Assembly (NCBI GenBank): GCA_934281565.1
Contig: CAKQXI010000017.1
Span: 1-27,539 of the forward strand
Direction of reading: 5' to 3'
DNA: 27,539 nucleotides
DNA from: an uncultured Prevotella sp.
GTDB taxonomy: Bacteria; Bacteroidota; Bacteroidia; Bacteroidales; Bacteroidaceae
The position numbers and the translations under genes were made by a program. The notes under the pieces are model-generated. The model saw only the letters and a list, made by a program, of their open reading frames with translations. It did not search any database and had not been told where the DNA came from. This document shows, in pieces, positions 8,308 through 15,207 of this stretch. Every line of letters begins with the position of its first letter. Position 1 is the stretch's first letter.

Positions 8308-8514
8308 CTATTCTTTTGAAAGATGCTTAACCTGTTTGATAAAGGAACAGATGTAAAATACCATGTTACAAAGATGTTTGTCGTTCTTTATTTTCTTTAA
8401 GAAAAGAGCTTCCTCTTTGTTACTCATCCTGTTGCGAACATATCTGTCTACTTGATGAAAGATGTAATCTAATTGTAGGTTTGATTTTTTCATGCTGCTT
8501 GTTTTTTTGTTCAT
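8308..8514 (-). CDS. Small soluble protein resembling the anti-sigma N-terminal domain
   Basis: A 68-residue protein without a membrane segment. Its core QVDRYVRNRMSNKEEALF then LKKIKNDKHL aligns by eye with residues 19-46 of the 224-residue anti-sigma-like protein encoded just upstream (RIERFIRNQMTEEEEQEF then RQDIKSDEEL). It therefore looks like that cytoplasmic helical domain on its own, lacking the membrane span and periplasmic part. It lies beyond the terminator of the sigma operon and has its own upstream two-block motif, so it is probably transcribed separately. A role as a soluble anti-sigma or decoy is inference. A start seven codons later (MKKSNLQ) is possible, but the motif position fits the longer form. 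Confidence 0.65.
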   Translation of the reverse strand: MNKKTSSMKKSNLQLDYIFHQVDRYVRNRMSNKEEALFLKKIKNDKHLCNMVFYICSFIKQVKHLSKE

Positions 8515-8535
8515 TCTTAGACGTTTATATAATTT

Positions 8536-8566
8536 ATAATACCATATAGAACGGAAAAGTAAACAA
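8536..8566 (-). promoter_or_regulatory. Two-block promoter motif (minus-strand copy) before the mini anti-sigma gene
   Basis: Read on the minus strand: TTGTTTACTTT, 12 bases, GGTATTAT. The spacing between blocks is identical to the four plus-strand copies at 14862, 15146, 17335 and 25295, and the spacer shares TCTATAT with the 17335 copy. The downstream block ends 21 bases before the ATG at 8514, a normal promoter distance. I infer an ECF sigma promoter. Confidence 0.65.
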
Positions 8567-8574
8567 GTTCAGCT

Positions 8575-8614
8575 AAAAATAATAGGGAAGAAAGTGTAAC
8601 TTTCTTCCCTTATT
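8575..8614 (-). terminator. Terminator of the TPR/CHAT/caspase/sigma/anti-sigma operon
   Basis: On the minus strand AATAAGGGAAGAAAG pairs with CTTTCTTCCCTATT around a 5-base loop (one bulge), followed by the T-rich ATTTTT. It starts 6 bases past the anti-sigma stop codon and separates that operon from the mini anti-sigma gene. Confidence 0.75.
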
Positions 8615-8619
8615 TCGTG

Positions 8620-9294
8620 TTAATTAATCTTGTTCAACAAAGCGTTTACCTTCTTAGTAGTGCTTGGTTCTTCTTTCTTAAGATTTATGAGGATAGCCCT
8701 TGCCTTTTCTTTTTTGTTTTGTTTGAAATAAGCTAAGGCTAAATTCCAAGAAATCATAGTTGAGTTCTGTATACAGGCAAGGTCGGTCTTGCGTTTTGCA
8801 TACAAAAGCTGTAATTCAGAGATAGCGGAAGTCATATCCCGTTCTCTTTGAATCGTTACGGCAAGCAATTTCAGTTTCTCTTCGATTTCTGTTTCTCCAG
8901 TTCCTCTTGCAGATTGATAATTAATGATATATTCGGCAACGATTACATTTCTCTTATGATAATCGTATTCATTATATCCAAAGTACCCACCAAAGACAAC
9001 GATGAATAGGGCTGCAATGGAAACAACCCATCTTAATTTAGTGTACCTAATCTGGTGCTCATTATTAGATATACAACTATCAATAATCTTTTTAGCTTCT
9101 TCTTTTTGAAGTTTTTTCATCCCTTTTGCCATAGTTGCAGTAACATAAGTCCTTATGCGAAGTTCTTCGTCACTCTTTATGTCTTGGCGGAATTCTTGTT
9201 CTTCCTCTTCGGTCATTTGATTACGGATAAAACGCTCGATGCGTTCATCCATTTGTTCCAAAGCCGATATTTCAAATTGTTCATTGTTGTTCAT
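8620..9294 (-). CDS. Single-pass membrane anti-sigma-like protein
   Basis: A 224-residue protein with three parts. An N-terminal charged helical domain (about residues 10-75, with MDERIERFIRNQMTEEEEQEF) lies on the cytoplasmic side. One membrane span follows (WVVSIAALFIVVFGGYFGY, about 89-107). The C-terminal external region (about 112-224) contains TPR-like helices (SWNLALAYFKQNKKEKARAIL). Start and sigma-factor stop overlap by one base (TAATG), the usual coupling of an ECF sigma with its anti-sigma. No zinc-binding HxxxCxxC is present, so it is not a ZAS-type anti-sigma; similar TPR-ended membrane proteins occur beside Bacteroidetes ECF genes. I infer that it holds the sigma factor at the membrane until an outside signal or protease acts on it. 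Confidence 0.7.
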   Translation of the reverse strand: MNNNEQFEISALEQMDERIERFIRNQMTEEEEQEFRQDIKSDEELRIRTYVTATMAKGMKKLQKEEAKKIIDSCISNNEHQIRYTKLRWVVSIAALFIVVFGGYFGYNEYDYHKRNVIVAEYIINYQSARGTGETEIEEKLKLLAVTIQRERDMTSAISELQLLYAKRKTDLACIQNSTMISWNLALAYFKQNKKEKARAILINLKKEEPSTTKKVNALLNKIN

Positions 9295-9911
9295 TATTTG
9301 GTCCTCCTTATCGTCTTTAATACATTAGGGAAATGTTGTTCAAACCATTCCTTGAATTTCTTAATACATCTTGTTTTGGTAGATTTTACGGTATTGGCAT
9401 TAGCAAAGTCATATTTGATAGCTATTTGCTCACAAGTAATATCGTCCCAATAATAACCTCTGAAGATTCTTTTGCATGGTTCTGGTAAGTTCTTGATAGT
9501 TTCTTCAATAGAATCTATTTTGTCAGACACAATAGCAAGAAGTTCATCCAATTTGTTTTCATCAACAGCATATTCTGGTTTGTCAAGGGGATTTTGGAAT
9601 TTGTTATCAGGATCAAGGGAAATCGATTTGTAATTTTTATCTCTGACTACTTTCAATGCCAAGTTATAACAAATTCTACAAAGATATGTTGATAAAGAGC
9701 ATTTCAGATTTTCGGTAGTAATTTTCCTCCTGCAAATGTTATTGTAAAGTGCAATGCTTGCCTCCTGAAAAACATCCTTGCTATCATCTAACGACAAGCC
9801 AGGGTATTTCCTAAGATAGTTGATACATTTATCTTTTTCTATTAAGATAAATGTATTGAATTCTCTTTCGGTTTCAGGAATCTTATGATTGATGTTTTTT
9901 ATCATTGACAT
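9294..9911 (-). CDS. Sigma-70 family (ECF-like) RNA polymerase sigma factor
   Basis: A 205-residue two-domain sigma factor. Region 2 is visible as DSKDVFQEASIALYNNI and LSTYLCRICYNLALKVVRDK (core binding and -10 melting). After a linker of about 45 residues, region 4 is LPEPCKRIFRGYYWDDITCEQIAIKYDFANANTVKSTKTRCIKKFKEWF, a helix-turn-helix that reads the -35 element. There is no region 1 or 3, as expected of the ECF class. Only one base separates the start from the end of the caspase reading frame, and the stop overlaps the anti-sigma start, so it is made from the same transcript as the protease genes. Its likely targets are the five two-block motifs in this window (inference). Confidence 0.9.
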   Translation of the reverse strand: MSMIKNINHKIPETEREFNTFILIEKDKCINYLRKYPGLSLDDSKDVFQEASIALYNNICRRKITTENLKCSLSTYLCRICYNLALKVVRDKNYKSISLDPDNKFQNPLDKPEYAVDENKLDELLAIVSDKIDSIEETIKNLPEPCKRIFRGYYWDDITCEQIAIKYDFANANTVKSTKTRCIKKFKEWFEQHFPNVLKTIRRTK

Positions 9912-9912
9912 A

Positions 9913-10197
9913 TTAATAACTTTTTTCTATTACTAAATTTTGGTCCATTGGCCATTTCCCACTCGAAATGATATATTTATTAAGTGTATTGATAAGCAAA
10001 CTCGGATTTGTTAAACCAGCAGAACTTATCGACAATGACAATAGATAGGACAATGAACCATAATACGTATTGCCGACTTTAATCTCTTTATTCAATTGAT
10101 AGGGACGGCAGGCTTCAAAGAATGTCACATTCGCCATGTTGGCAGACTTTGCAATTCTGTAATAGTTCGCAGTCTTTATCTTTTTGGGAACGAAATA
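9913..10197 (-). pseudogene. C-terminal part of the caspase gene, cut off by an in-frame amber codon
   Basis: Directly after the TAG at 10198-10200 the same frame stays open for 94 codons: YFVPKKIKTANYYRIAKSAN, then MANVTFFEACRPYQLNKEIK and so on to a TAA at 9913. There is no frameshift. The content (SANMANVTFFEACRPYQLNKE) looks like the natural C-terminal section of Bacteroidetes secreted caspase proteins. An internal ATG at 10137 could start a separate 74-residue product, but this is unlikely to be functional. Because the frame ends one base before the sigma factor start, read-through would also affect coupling to sigma. Confidence 0.75.
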
Positions 10198-10791
10198 CTA
10201 TCCTCTGGTATAGACAAATCCTTGCGAGGTTCCTCTGATGGGAGTCTCTTCACCATCACCACGAGAAGCCGTACCAGCATGACAAGCATCAAGTACGACA
10301 TAGACAAAACCTTGGGGACCTATCGCTGTGCGTAGCTTGGAAATCAATGCTCCAAATACATCATCAATAATATGTTTTTCTCCTTCATAGATGCCTTTTT
10401 GGTAAATCTTATAGGCATCAATAGGAATCAACGCCTCATCCCAACCATCTTCTTCGTCACCGTTCCTGTCTTCGACAGGTTGACCGTGACCAGAAAAATG
10501 GAAGAAGACAATGTCACCTTTTCGAGAAGTTTTAATAAGTTTGTTTATATGGGTGATGATATTGTCATAAGTTGCTTCCTCATTGGTTAATGAATTTACG
10601 ACGAAGCCTTTCGATTTTAGGATAGGGGATAGCAAAGCAACGTCATTAGCTCCATTTATGTTGTTCCATTGATAGCCAGTTTGAGGAATGTCATATTTCG
10701 ATATTCCCACAAGCAATGCTCTTTTTCTTTGGGCGAAGATGCTCAAGGAAAGGAAAAGCATAAATGCGATAGCAAATATGTTTTTTATCAT
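10198..10791 (-). CDS. Secreted caspase (C14) family protein, prematurely stopped
   Basis: A 197-residue product with a signal peptide (MIKNIFAIAFMLFLSLSIFA, cleavage near residue 21) and a caspase p20-like fold. It begins RKRALLVGISKYD, the catalytic histidine is His102 in FFHFSGHG, and the catalytic cysteine is Cys170 in VVLDACHAG. Both residues of the dyad precede the stop, but the p10-like end is missing because TAG at 10198-10200 interrupts a frame that continues for 94 more codons. The intact gene would give about 292 residues. A C-to-T change of CAG to TAG is the simplest origin. It follows the CHAT gene by 71 bases and precedes the sigma gene. Suppression or read-through, or a sequencing error, are alternatives to a true null allele. 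Confidence 0.8.
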   Translation of the reverse strand: MIKNIFAIAFMLFLSLSIFAQRKRALLVGISKYDIPQTGYQWNNINGANDVALLSPILKSKGFVVNSLTNEEATYDNIITHINKLIKTSRKGDIVFFHFSGHGQPVEDRNGDEEDGWDEALIPIDAYKIYQKGIYEGEKHIIDDVFGALISKLRTAIGPQGFVYVVLDACHAGTASRGDGEETPIRGTSQGFVYTRG

Positions 10792-10810
10792 AACACAGTC
10801 ATTTTGTCTG

Positions 10811-10818
10811 CAAAATTA
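10811..10818 (-). promoter_or_regulatory. Possible -7 box of an internal promoter before the caspase gene
   Basis: On the minus strand TAATTTTG matches TAnnTTTG exactly, 19 bases upstream of the caspase ATG. No convincing TTTG -33 box is present at 19-21 bases, so this is a weak call. It could let caspase-sigma-anti-sigma be made apart from the CHAT gene. Confidence 0.3.
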
Positions 10819-10862
10819 CAAAAAATATCAATTAGTCGTATCATGAATGTTGAAAAACTTCA

Positions 10863-13433
10863 TTAATCCAACATGACCCATGCAGCCCAATATTTGGGAT
10901 TGGGGAATTCTTTTCTAATGGTATCAATGCTTTTTTGAAAAGCTTCATGACGTTCTATGCCATTAGTTAAATTCTTATAGAATGAATCCATTAGTTTTAC
11001 TGTTATCTTGTCATCAACACTCCAAAGACTCATGATGATAGACTGGACACCGGCTTGCTTCAAAGCTCTTTGAAGTCCATAGATACCATCGACAAATCCG
11101 ATTTCTCCAAGACCTGTCTTACATGCGGAAAGTATGGACAATTGGGTGTTTGATAGGTCAATCCGAGAAAGTTCATCGGCAGTTAATATACCGTCTTCAG
11201 AATCTTTGGGGGCATGCCCAGTCCATGTCGTATTTGCTCCAGCAAACAGAAGTCCACAATGATACATACTAACATCTCGTTTTGTATTACCAATCAATCC
11301 ATCAAAGAAACTTTTTCCATGATTGGTAGCCTTAGGTGACTCAACATAAAAACCGTGTGTAGCGATATGCAATATCGCAGGAGAATTTCCACTGAGGTTT
11401 TTGATGGATTCTTCGTTAGCTTGGTTGTCGGTAAACAAGGTGGTTGGGATACCTTTGCTTGTGAGAATGCCATTTATGTTTTTAGCTTCCTCAAGAGTTC
11501 CAGGTAATAAATCCCAACTGCCTCTGGTGGTGTTGCCCCGTAGTGCCAACATATCTTGGTTGCTCCTGGATATAGTTTTGTATTTACGAGCTTCCATTAC
11601 CATGTCATCTGCAGGTTCATTATAGTTTATCCCTCCATATATGACAGCTGATTTATAACTATCAAATTTTTCTTTTTTCAGTTCAGCAATGTTAGCCGTT
11701 GAACTTAAGAGATACATCTTGTATATATCAGAAAGGCGATTGCTACCATTCGAGATAGTCTTGTGGTTTATATTGTTGATACTGCTGGAGGTCGCATAAT
11801 AAACAATGTCACCTTTATGTATATATGGCATCAAGTCTTTCCAAAGGAGATTATATATTCTTGTATCCTTGATGTCATATAAAGACAGGTCTTGGTTGTT
11901 TGCCGTTGAAGCAACAAGATCGTCAAATTTATCTACGTTGCATAGTTTGATAGGTATCGGCGCTTCATAATCTTTCCTGATTACCAATGCTCCATAATTT
12001 GGAGAAATTTTCTTAGGAGAGAGTGATTCTGGCATATAGACAAATTCTATGGCAACTTCATTATCTTTTAGAGAATTTCTGACATCGTAAAAATCTTTGA
12101 AGCCTGTGTTCAAATAAGATGTTAAATCAACTTTACTTAATAGTTCCTTTTGAGTGTTTATCAATTTTGTTTGTATATTCGGGATGGAGTCTTTGTCGGT
12201 AGCTCTGTCAATCAGCAATTCTTTGAGCCCTTGTATTTTGTTGTATATGTTCTTGATGTCGGCTTTGTTATTTTCATTGTAGACTATTTGCTTTATCAAA
12301 TTGTTGGAATGAAGCAGAAGTCCCTTGGTGTATAGGTTGTTATTGTAAGCCAATATCGCCTGTCTTTGATTGTTCTCGACATTCAAGTCGAGATTGTTCA
12401 AGGCTGTCAACAATATGACCTGTCTATCCCAGTAATTCTCCCATTCAGAATCAGAAAAAGAAGACAATATCGATGCAATATAAGCTTTTTGTTTCGTATT
12501 ATATTCTTGCAATATCTTTGAATAAGATGGATCTTTTGTTAGTTTTAAGATAAACAGGTAATCACCCATGAAGTTTATTTCCGTTATAAGTTTCATACTA
12601 TATGAAAGGGATTTCTCGACATATTCTTTTGCTTTTTTATAATCACCTTGTAACATATAAATGTCCCCTAAGTTTCCATATATCAACCCGAGTTCACCAT
12701 GATAGTTGTTTTCTTTTTTCTCTTTTATGACATTCTCCAAGATGTTTGTGGCTTCTTTATAGCACCCTAACTGTGAGTATATTAGCGCAATATTATTTAA
12801 ACAAAGATGTTTCCCACTTAGTAAAGCTAAAGTACCATTTAGATTTTTCATGATGTTTACCGCCTCATCTGCAAATAGTTTGGCATTTAGATAATCTTTA
12901 TCTTGGAAATATATGGTAGATAAACTACTCAATACACTTCCATATTCAGGTCCATGATCATTGATAATATCGAATAGTCTCTTGGCATTATATAAAGATG
13001 TTAAAGCCGACTTGTAATTATTCAAGTAGATTTGGACAATACCCTGGCGCGCCCACAAGTAGCGGACGGCATTTGTCTTGATATTATTTTTAAAGAGGAG
13101 GTTAATTGTTTCTGTCAATAATTTGTCTGCTTTTGCCCACTCATCCATACTGATATAACAATCACTTAACTTCCCTGTGTAGATAACAAAATCATTAGGA
13201 TTGTACGCCAATGGATTTTTTGAATATTGTGTAACAATGTTCTCAAATATTAGAGCGGCATCTTTATAATTGTTTGTTAGAAAGTATTGTAGTCCAAGTT
13301 TTACTGCTTCCCTATGTTTCCCTTCATTTATATAGCTTTCGTATAAAGGAGAAATGGAGTCTGTTGCTGTTGATTGTGCATAAGCATTTATCAAAAGGCA
13401 GGAGAACAAGATTGTAAATAAATATTTTTTCAT
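10863..13433 (-). CDS. Secreted TPR-CHAT domain protein (caspase-like peptidase)
   Basis: About 856 residues. I start at the ATG at 13433, which overlaps the upstream stop as ATGA and gives a clean signal peptide (MKKYLFTILFSCLLINAYAQ); an ATG 15 bases upstream would only extend it. The N-terminal half is a series of TPR helices (NDFVIYTGKLSDCYISMDEWAKADKLL, GLIYGNLGDIYMLQGDYKKAKEYVEKSL). A linker leads to a C-terminal CHAT domain (about residues 520-856) with catalytic His693 in LHIATHG and Cys771 in ILSACKTG. CHAT domains are caspase-like cysteine peptidases of clan CD. Secretion predicts action outside the cytoplasm, unlike the cytosolic CHAT proteases of known defence systems. A plausible target is the outer part of the anti-sigma protein in the same operon (inference). 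Confidence 0.9.
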   Translation of the reverse strand: MKKYLFTILFSCLLINAYAQSTATDSISPLYESYINEGKHREAVKLGLQYFLTNNYKDAALIFENIVTQYSKNPLAYNPNDFVIYTGKLSDCYISMDEWAKADKLLTETINLLFKNNIKTNAVRYLWARQGIVQIYLNNYKSALTSLYNAKRLFDIINDHGPEYGSVLSSLSTIYFQDKDYLNAKLFADEAVNIMKNLNGTLALLSGKHLCLNNIALIYSQLGCYKEATNILENVIKEKKENNYHGELGLIYGNLGDIYMLQGDYKKAKEYVEKSLSYSMKLITEINFMGDYLFILKLTKDPSYSKILQEYNTKQKAYIASILSSFSDSEWENYWDRQVILLTALNNLDLNVENNQRQAILAYNNNLYTKGLLLHSNNLIKQIVYNENNKADIKNIYNKIQGLKELLIDRATDKDSIPNIQTKLINTQKELLSKVDLTSYLNTGFKDFYDVRNSLKDNEVAIEFVYMPESLSPKKISPNYGALVIRKDYEAPIPIKLCNVDKFDDLVASTANNQDLSLYDIKDTRIYNLLWKDLMPYIHKGDIVYYATSSSINNINHKTISNGSNRLSDIYKMYLLSSTANIAELKKEKFDSYKSAVIYGGINYNEPADDMVMEARKYKTISRSNQDMLALRGNTTRGSWDLLPGTLEEAKNINGILTSKGIPTTLFTDNQANEESIKNLSGNSPAILHIATHGFYVESPKATNHGKSFFDGLIGNTKRDVSMYHCGLLFAGANTTWTGHAPKDSEDGILTADELSRIDLSNTQLSILSACKTGLGEIGFVDGIYGLQRALKQAGVQSIIMSLWSVDDKITVKLMDSFYKNLTNGIERHEAFQKSIDTIRKEFPNPKYWAAWVMLD

Positions 13434-14779
13434 AAGTGTTTGATACATTCGTTAATATATGAGGTAGTTTTATCCGAAATAGAACCATTTGTATCCTTTT
13501 GGATTTGGGCAGATTCTTTCAGGATTTTTAATGCTTCGGCATAATTTCCTTTCACCATTTCTAATTTTCCTATGTTATGTAATATGGTAGCTCTGAGTTG
13601 TGGGTCCGAAGTTAGTTCTTCTGCTTTTTGGAGATTTGATTTTGCCTTTGATAAATTTGTATTGTTCTTGATGTATGATACAGCCTCCGAGTTTAGGGAT
13701 ATTGCAATATTATCTTTCATGATGCCTTTCATGATGTTTAGTAAACTATCATTCTTGCAAAGGCTAATTGATTTATGAAAGTAGTCTCTGGCTTCTGAAA
13801 AACAATCTGCTTTGTCAAGAGCCAAGCCTACTGTGTTATAAATAAGAAAAGGAATATTGTCATTTGTAGTCTTGTTGTTTGATAAATAGGTATTAATCTC
13901 TGGTAAAATCTTCCTTATCCCGGCTATGTTATTGGACTGGTTATACAGTCTGACTAACCCAAGATATGAGTCCATGAGTATTTCTTTTTCATTAGGAGCC
14001 TGTTGATGTATGTCTTGGATCAAGGAGAGGTATTCATATTCTGCTTCATCGTTAAAGGCTATTCCTTGCAAAAGAAAACTACGTTTTTCCCTATATTCAA
14101 GAGCGGTTTTAAGATCTGATTGTTGTAAGCCAAGATTAATGGTATCGGAATATTGGTCAAACTGTTGTTTTATTTTATCCCAAGATTCATTTTTAGCCTC
14201 TGATGCATAAAAATAAATTTGGCACTTTTGAATATCGTGATGCACTTGTGGAAGCAAGACCGTATCTTGCTTTTCTTTCATAATTTCTAACAGGTTTTCG
14301 TACATGAGATGACCGTCATAACATTCTGTAAGAATTGTATTGTATCGGATAATACCTTTCCTCGTTATAGCTTCGGCTTCGTCATATTTATTAAGTTTAA
14401 TGTAACATTTGCCTAAACTTTGGTAAGCACCAAGTATTTCACAGCCAGAGAAACTAAATCCGTTGTCTTCATTCGTATATCGTAGAAAGTCATTTATATA
14501 TTTAATACATTCTTCATAGCGATTGATATTATATAGAGTTGCACCATAAGCGTATGCAAATTTACATTTGAGTTCTCTTGAAGTTGATTGCTCACACTGA
14601 GGTTTTATGTTGTTAAGGGCTACAAAGGCACTATCCCAATTGTTGAAATCTTCGTTCCCTAATAGCTCATCCAGTTGCTTGATTAATTGTTCTTGTGCAT
14701 TTGCATGAGGGAGACAAAAAGTCAAAAAGAAACACAGGAGTATGTTCTTCAAATAAGTAGAAATTTTAGATATTGTCAT
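13430..14779 (-). CDS. Secreted TPR-repeat protein
   Basis: A 449-residue protein, the first gene of the operon. The signal peptide is NILLCFFLTFCLPHANAQ (cleavage near residue 29). The rest is helical repeats of TPR type, for example CEILGAYQSLGKCYIKLNKYDEAEAITRKGI, DKADCFSEARDYFHKSISLC and ATILHNIGKLEMVKGNYAEALKILKESAQI. No enzymatic motif is visible. It looks like a scaffold or sensor that partners the TPR half of the CHAT protein, whose start overlaps its stop as ATGA. Confidence 0.8.
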   Translation of the reverse strand: MTISKISTYLKNILLCFFLTFCLPHANAQEQLIKQLDELLGNEDFNNWDSAFVALNNIKPQCEQSTSRELKCKFAYAYGATLYNINRYEECIKYINDFLRYTNEDNGFSFSGCEILGAYQSLGKCYIKLNKYDEAEAITRKGIIRYNTILTECYDGHLMYENLLEIMKEKQDTVLLPQVHHDIQKCQIYFYASEAKNESWDKIKQQFDQYSDTINLGLQQSDLKTALEYREKRSFLLQGIAFNDEAEYEYLSLIQDIHQQAPNEKEILMDSYLGLVRLYNQSNNIAGIRKILPEINTYLSNNKTTNDNIPFLIYNTVGLALDKADCFSEARDYFHKSISLCKNDSLLNIMKGIMKDNIAISLNSEAVSYIKNNTNLSKAKSNLQKAEELTSDPQLRATILHNIGKLEMVKGNYAEALKILKESAQIQKDTNGSISDKTTSYINECIKHL

Positions 14780-14804
14780 ATACTTATGGTGTTAAATTCT
14801 ATGG

Positions 14805-14812
14805 CAAAGTTA
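14805..14812 (-). promoter_or_regulatory. -7 box of the promoter for the TPR/CHAT/caspase/sigma operon
   Basis: On the minus strand TAACTTTG matches TAnnTTTG exactly and lies 25 bases upstream of the ATG at 14779. The -33 box is poor (a T-rich GCTTTTTC at about the right place). No two-block motif is present on this side, so the operon seems to be read by the primary sigma factor rather than by its own ECF sigma. Confidence 0.5.
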
Positions 14813-14861
14813 CAGTAAAATATTGAGAAAAAGCATTTTTCACCCAATTTTTTTCATTTTC

Positions 14862-14892
14862 TTGTTTACATTATCAGGGTCTTTGGTATATA
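14862..14892 (+). promoter_or_regulatory. Two-block promoter motif, copy A
   Basis: TTGTTTACATT (14862-14872), 12 bases, GGTATATA (14885-14892). The same motif with the same 12-base gap recurs at 15146, 17335 and 25295 and on the minus strand at 8566. It lies 315 bases before the TPR-aspartyl protease gene, so a transcript from here would include structured elements 1 and 2. Confidence 0.6.
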
Positions 14893-14940
14893 TAGACAGA
14901 ATGGTAAGTTAAATCAAGTATATTACAACAGTTAAGGTAT

Positions 14941-15011
14941 AGGGCATTGGAGACACGATGGATAGGAATGTGGAAGTTTTGATAGTCCGTTATCGTGTCT
15001 TTCAATGCCCT
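14941..15011 (+). ncRNA. Structured element 1 (GAUA-GUGGAA-GUC core inside a long hairpin)
   Basis: The outer stem pairs AGGGCATTG with CAATGCCCT and AGACACGAT with ATCGTGTCT, exact apart from a one-to-two-base bulge. The loop holds the shared core: GAT, A, GGAAT, GTGGAA, GTTTT, GATA, GTC, in which GAT can pair GTC and GGAAT can pair GTTTT with G-U pairs. Elements at 15076, 17495 and (reverse strand) 17621 share the core but have unrelated outer stems that still pair. Whether it acts as RNA or as a DNA hairpin is not known; the class is my own grouping. Confidence 0.6.
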
Positions 15012-15033
15012 TTAAAAAAATAATGATGAAAAT

Positions 15034-15065
15034 CTTGTTATTGTGAAAAATAATCACTACTTTTG
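15034..15065 (+). promoter_or_regulatory. Bacteroidetes-type promoter before the TPR-aspartyl protease gene
   Basis: A CTTG -33 box (15034-15037) and a perfect -7 box TACTTTTG (15058-15065) are spaced by 20 bases. Transcription would begin near 15072, directly before structured element 2. The -7 box and the next 15 bases (TACTTTTGTAG, then CA-AGT-GGAG) resemble the promoter at 17432. Confidence 0.6.
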
Positions 15066-15075
15066 TAGCAAAGTA

Positions 15076-15126
15076 GGAGTCTATGTTGGATAGAAATGTG
15101 GAAGTTTCAAAGTCGACAAGGATTTC
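15076..15126 (+). ncRNA. Structured element 2 in the leader of the TPR-aspartyl protease gene
   Basis: GGAGTC pairs GATTTC (two G-U pairs), TGTT pairs GACA, GAT pairs GTC, and GAAAT pairs GTTTC around the loop GTGGAA (15098-15103). The core is nearly identical to elements 1 and 3 while the outer stem differs and still pairs. It begins within about 10 bases of the expected transcription start, so it would form the 5' end of the mRNA. Confidence 0.6.
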
Positions 15127-15145
15127 ATGCTATTTTATATAAAAT

Positions 15146-15176
15146 ATGTTTACCTTTAAAAGGAATATAGTATATA
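15146..15176 (+). promoter_or_regulatory. Two-block promoter motif, copy directly before the TPR-aspartyl protease gene
   Basis: ATGTTTACCTT (15146-15156), 12 bases, AGTATATA (15169-15176). Each block has one difference from the best copies, but the spacing is the same. It ends 31 bases before the start codon at 15208, a promoter-like distance. The TPR-aspartyl protease gene thus has three candidate promoters: 14862, 15034 and this one. Confidence 0.55.
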
Positions 15177-15207
15177 AGAATGAAAATAACACAAAATAGT
15201 TAGACTT

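Noticed and set aside
15003..15017. Element 1 as an ordinary terminator on the plus strand
   Set aside because: The stem is strong, but only three T are followed by a run of A, and no plus-strand gene ends upstream of it.
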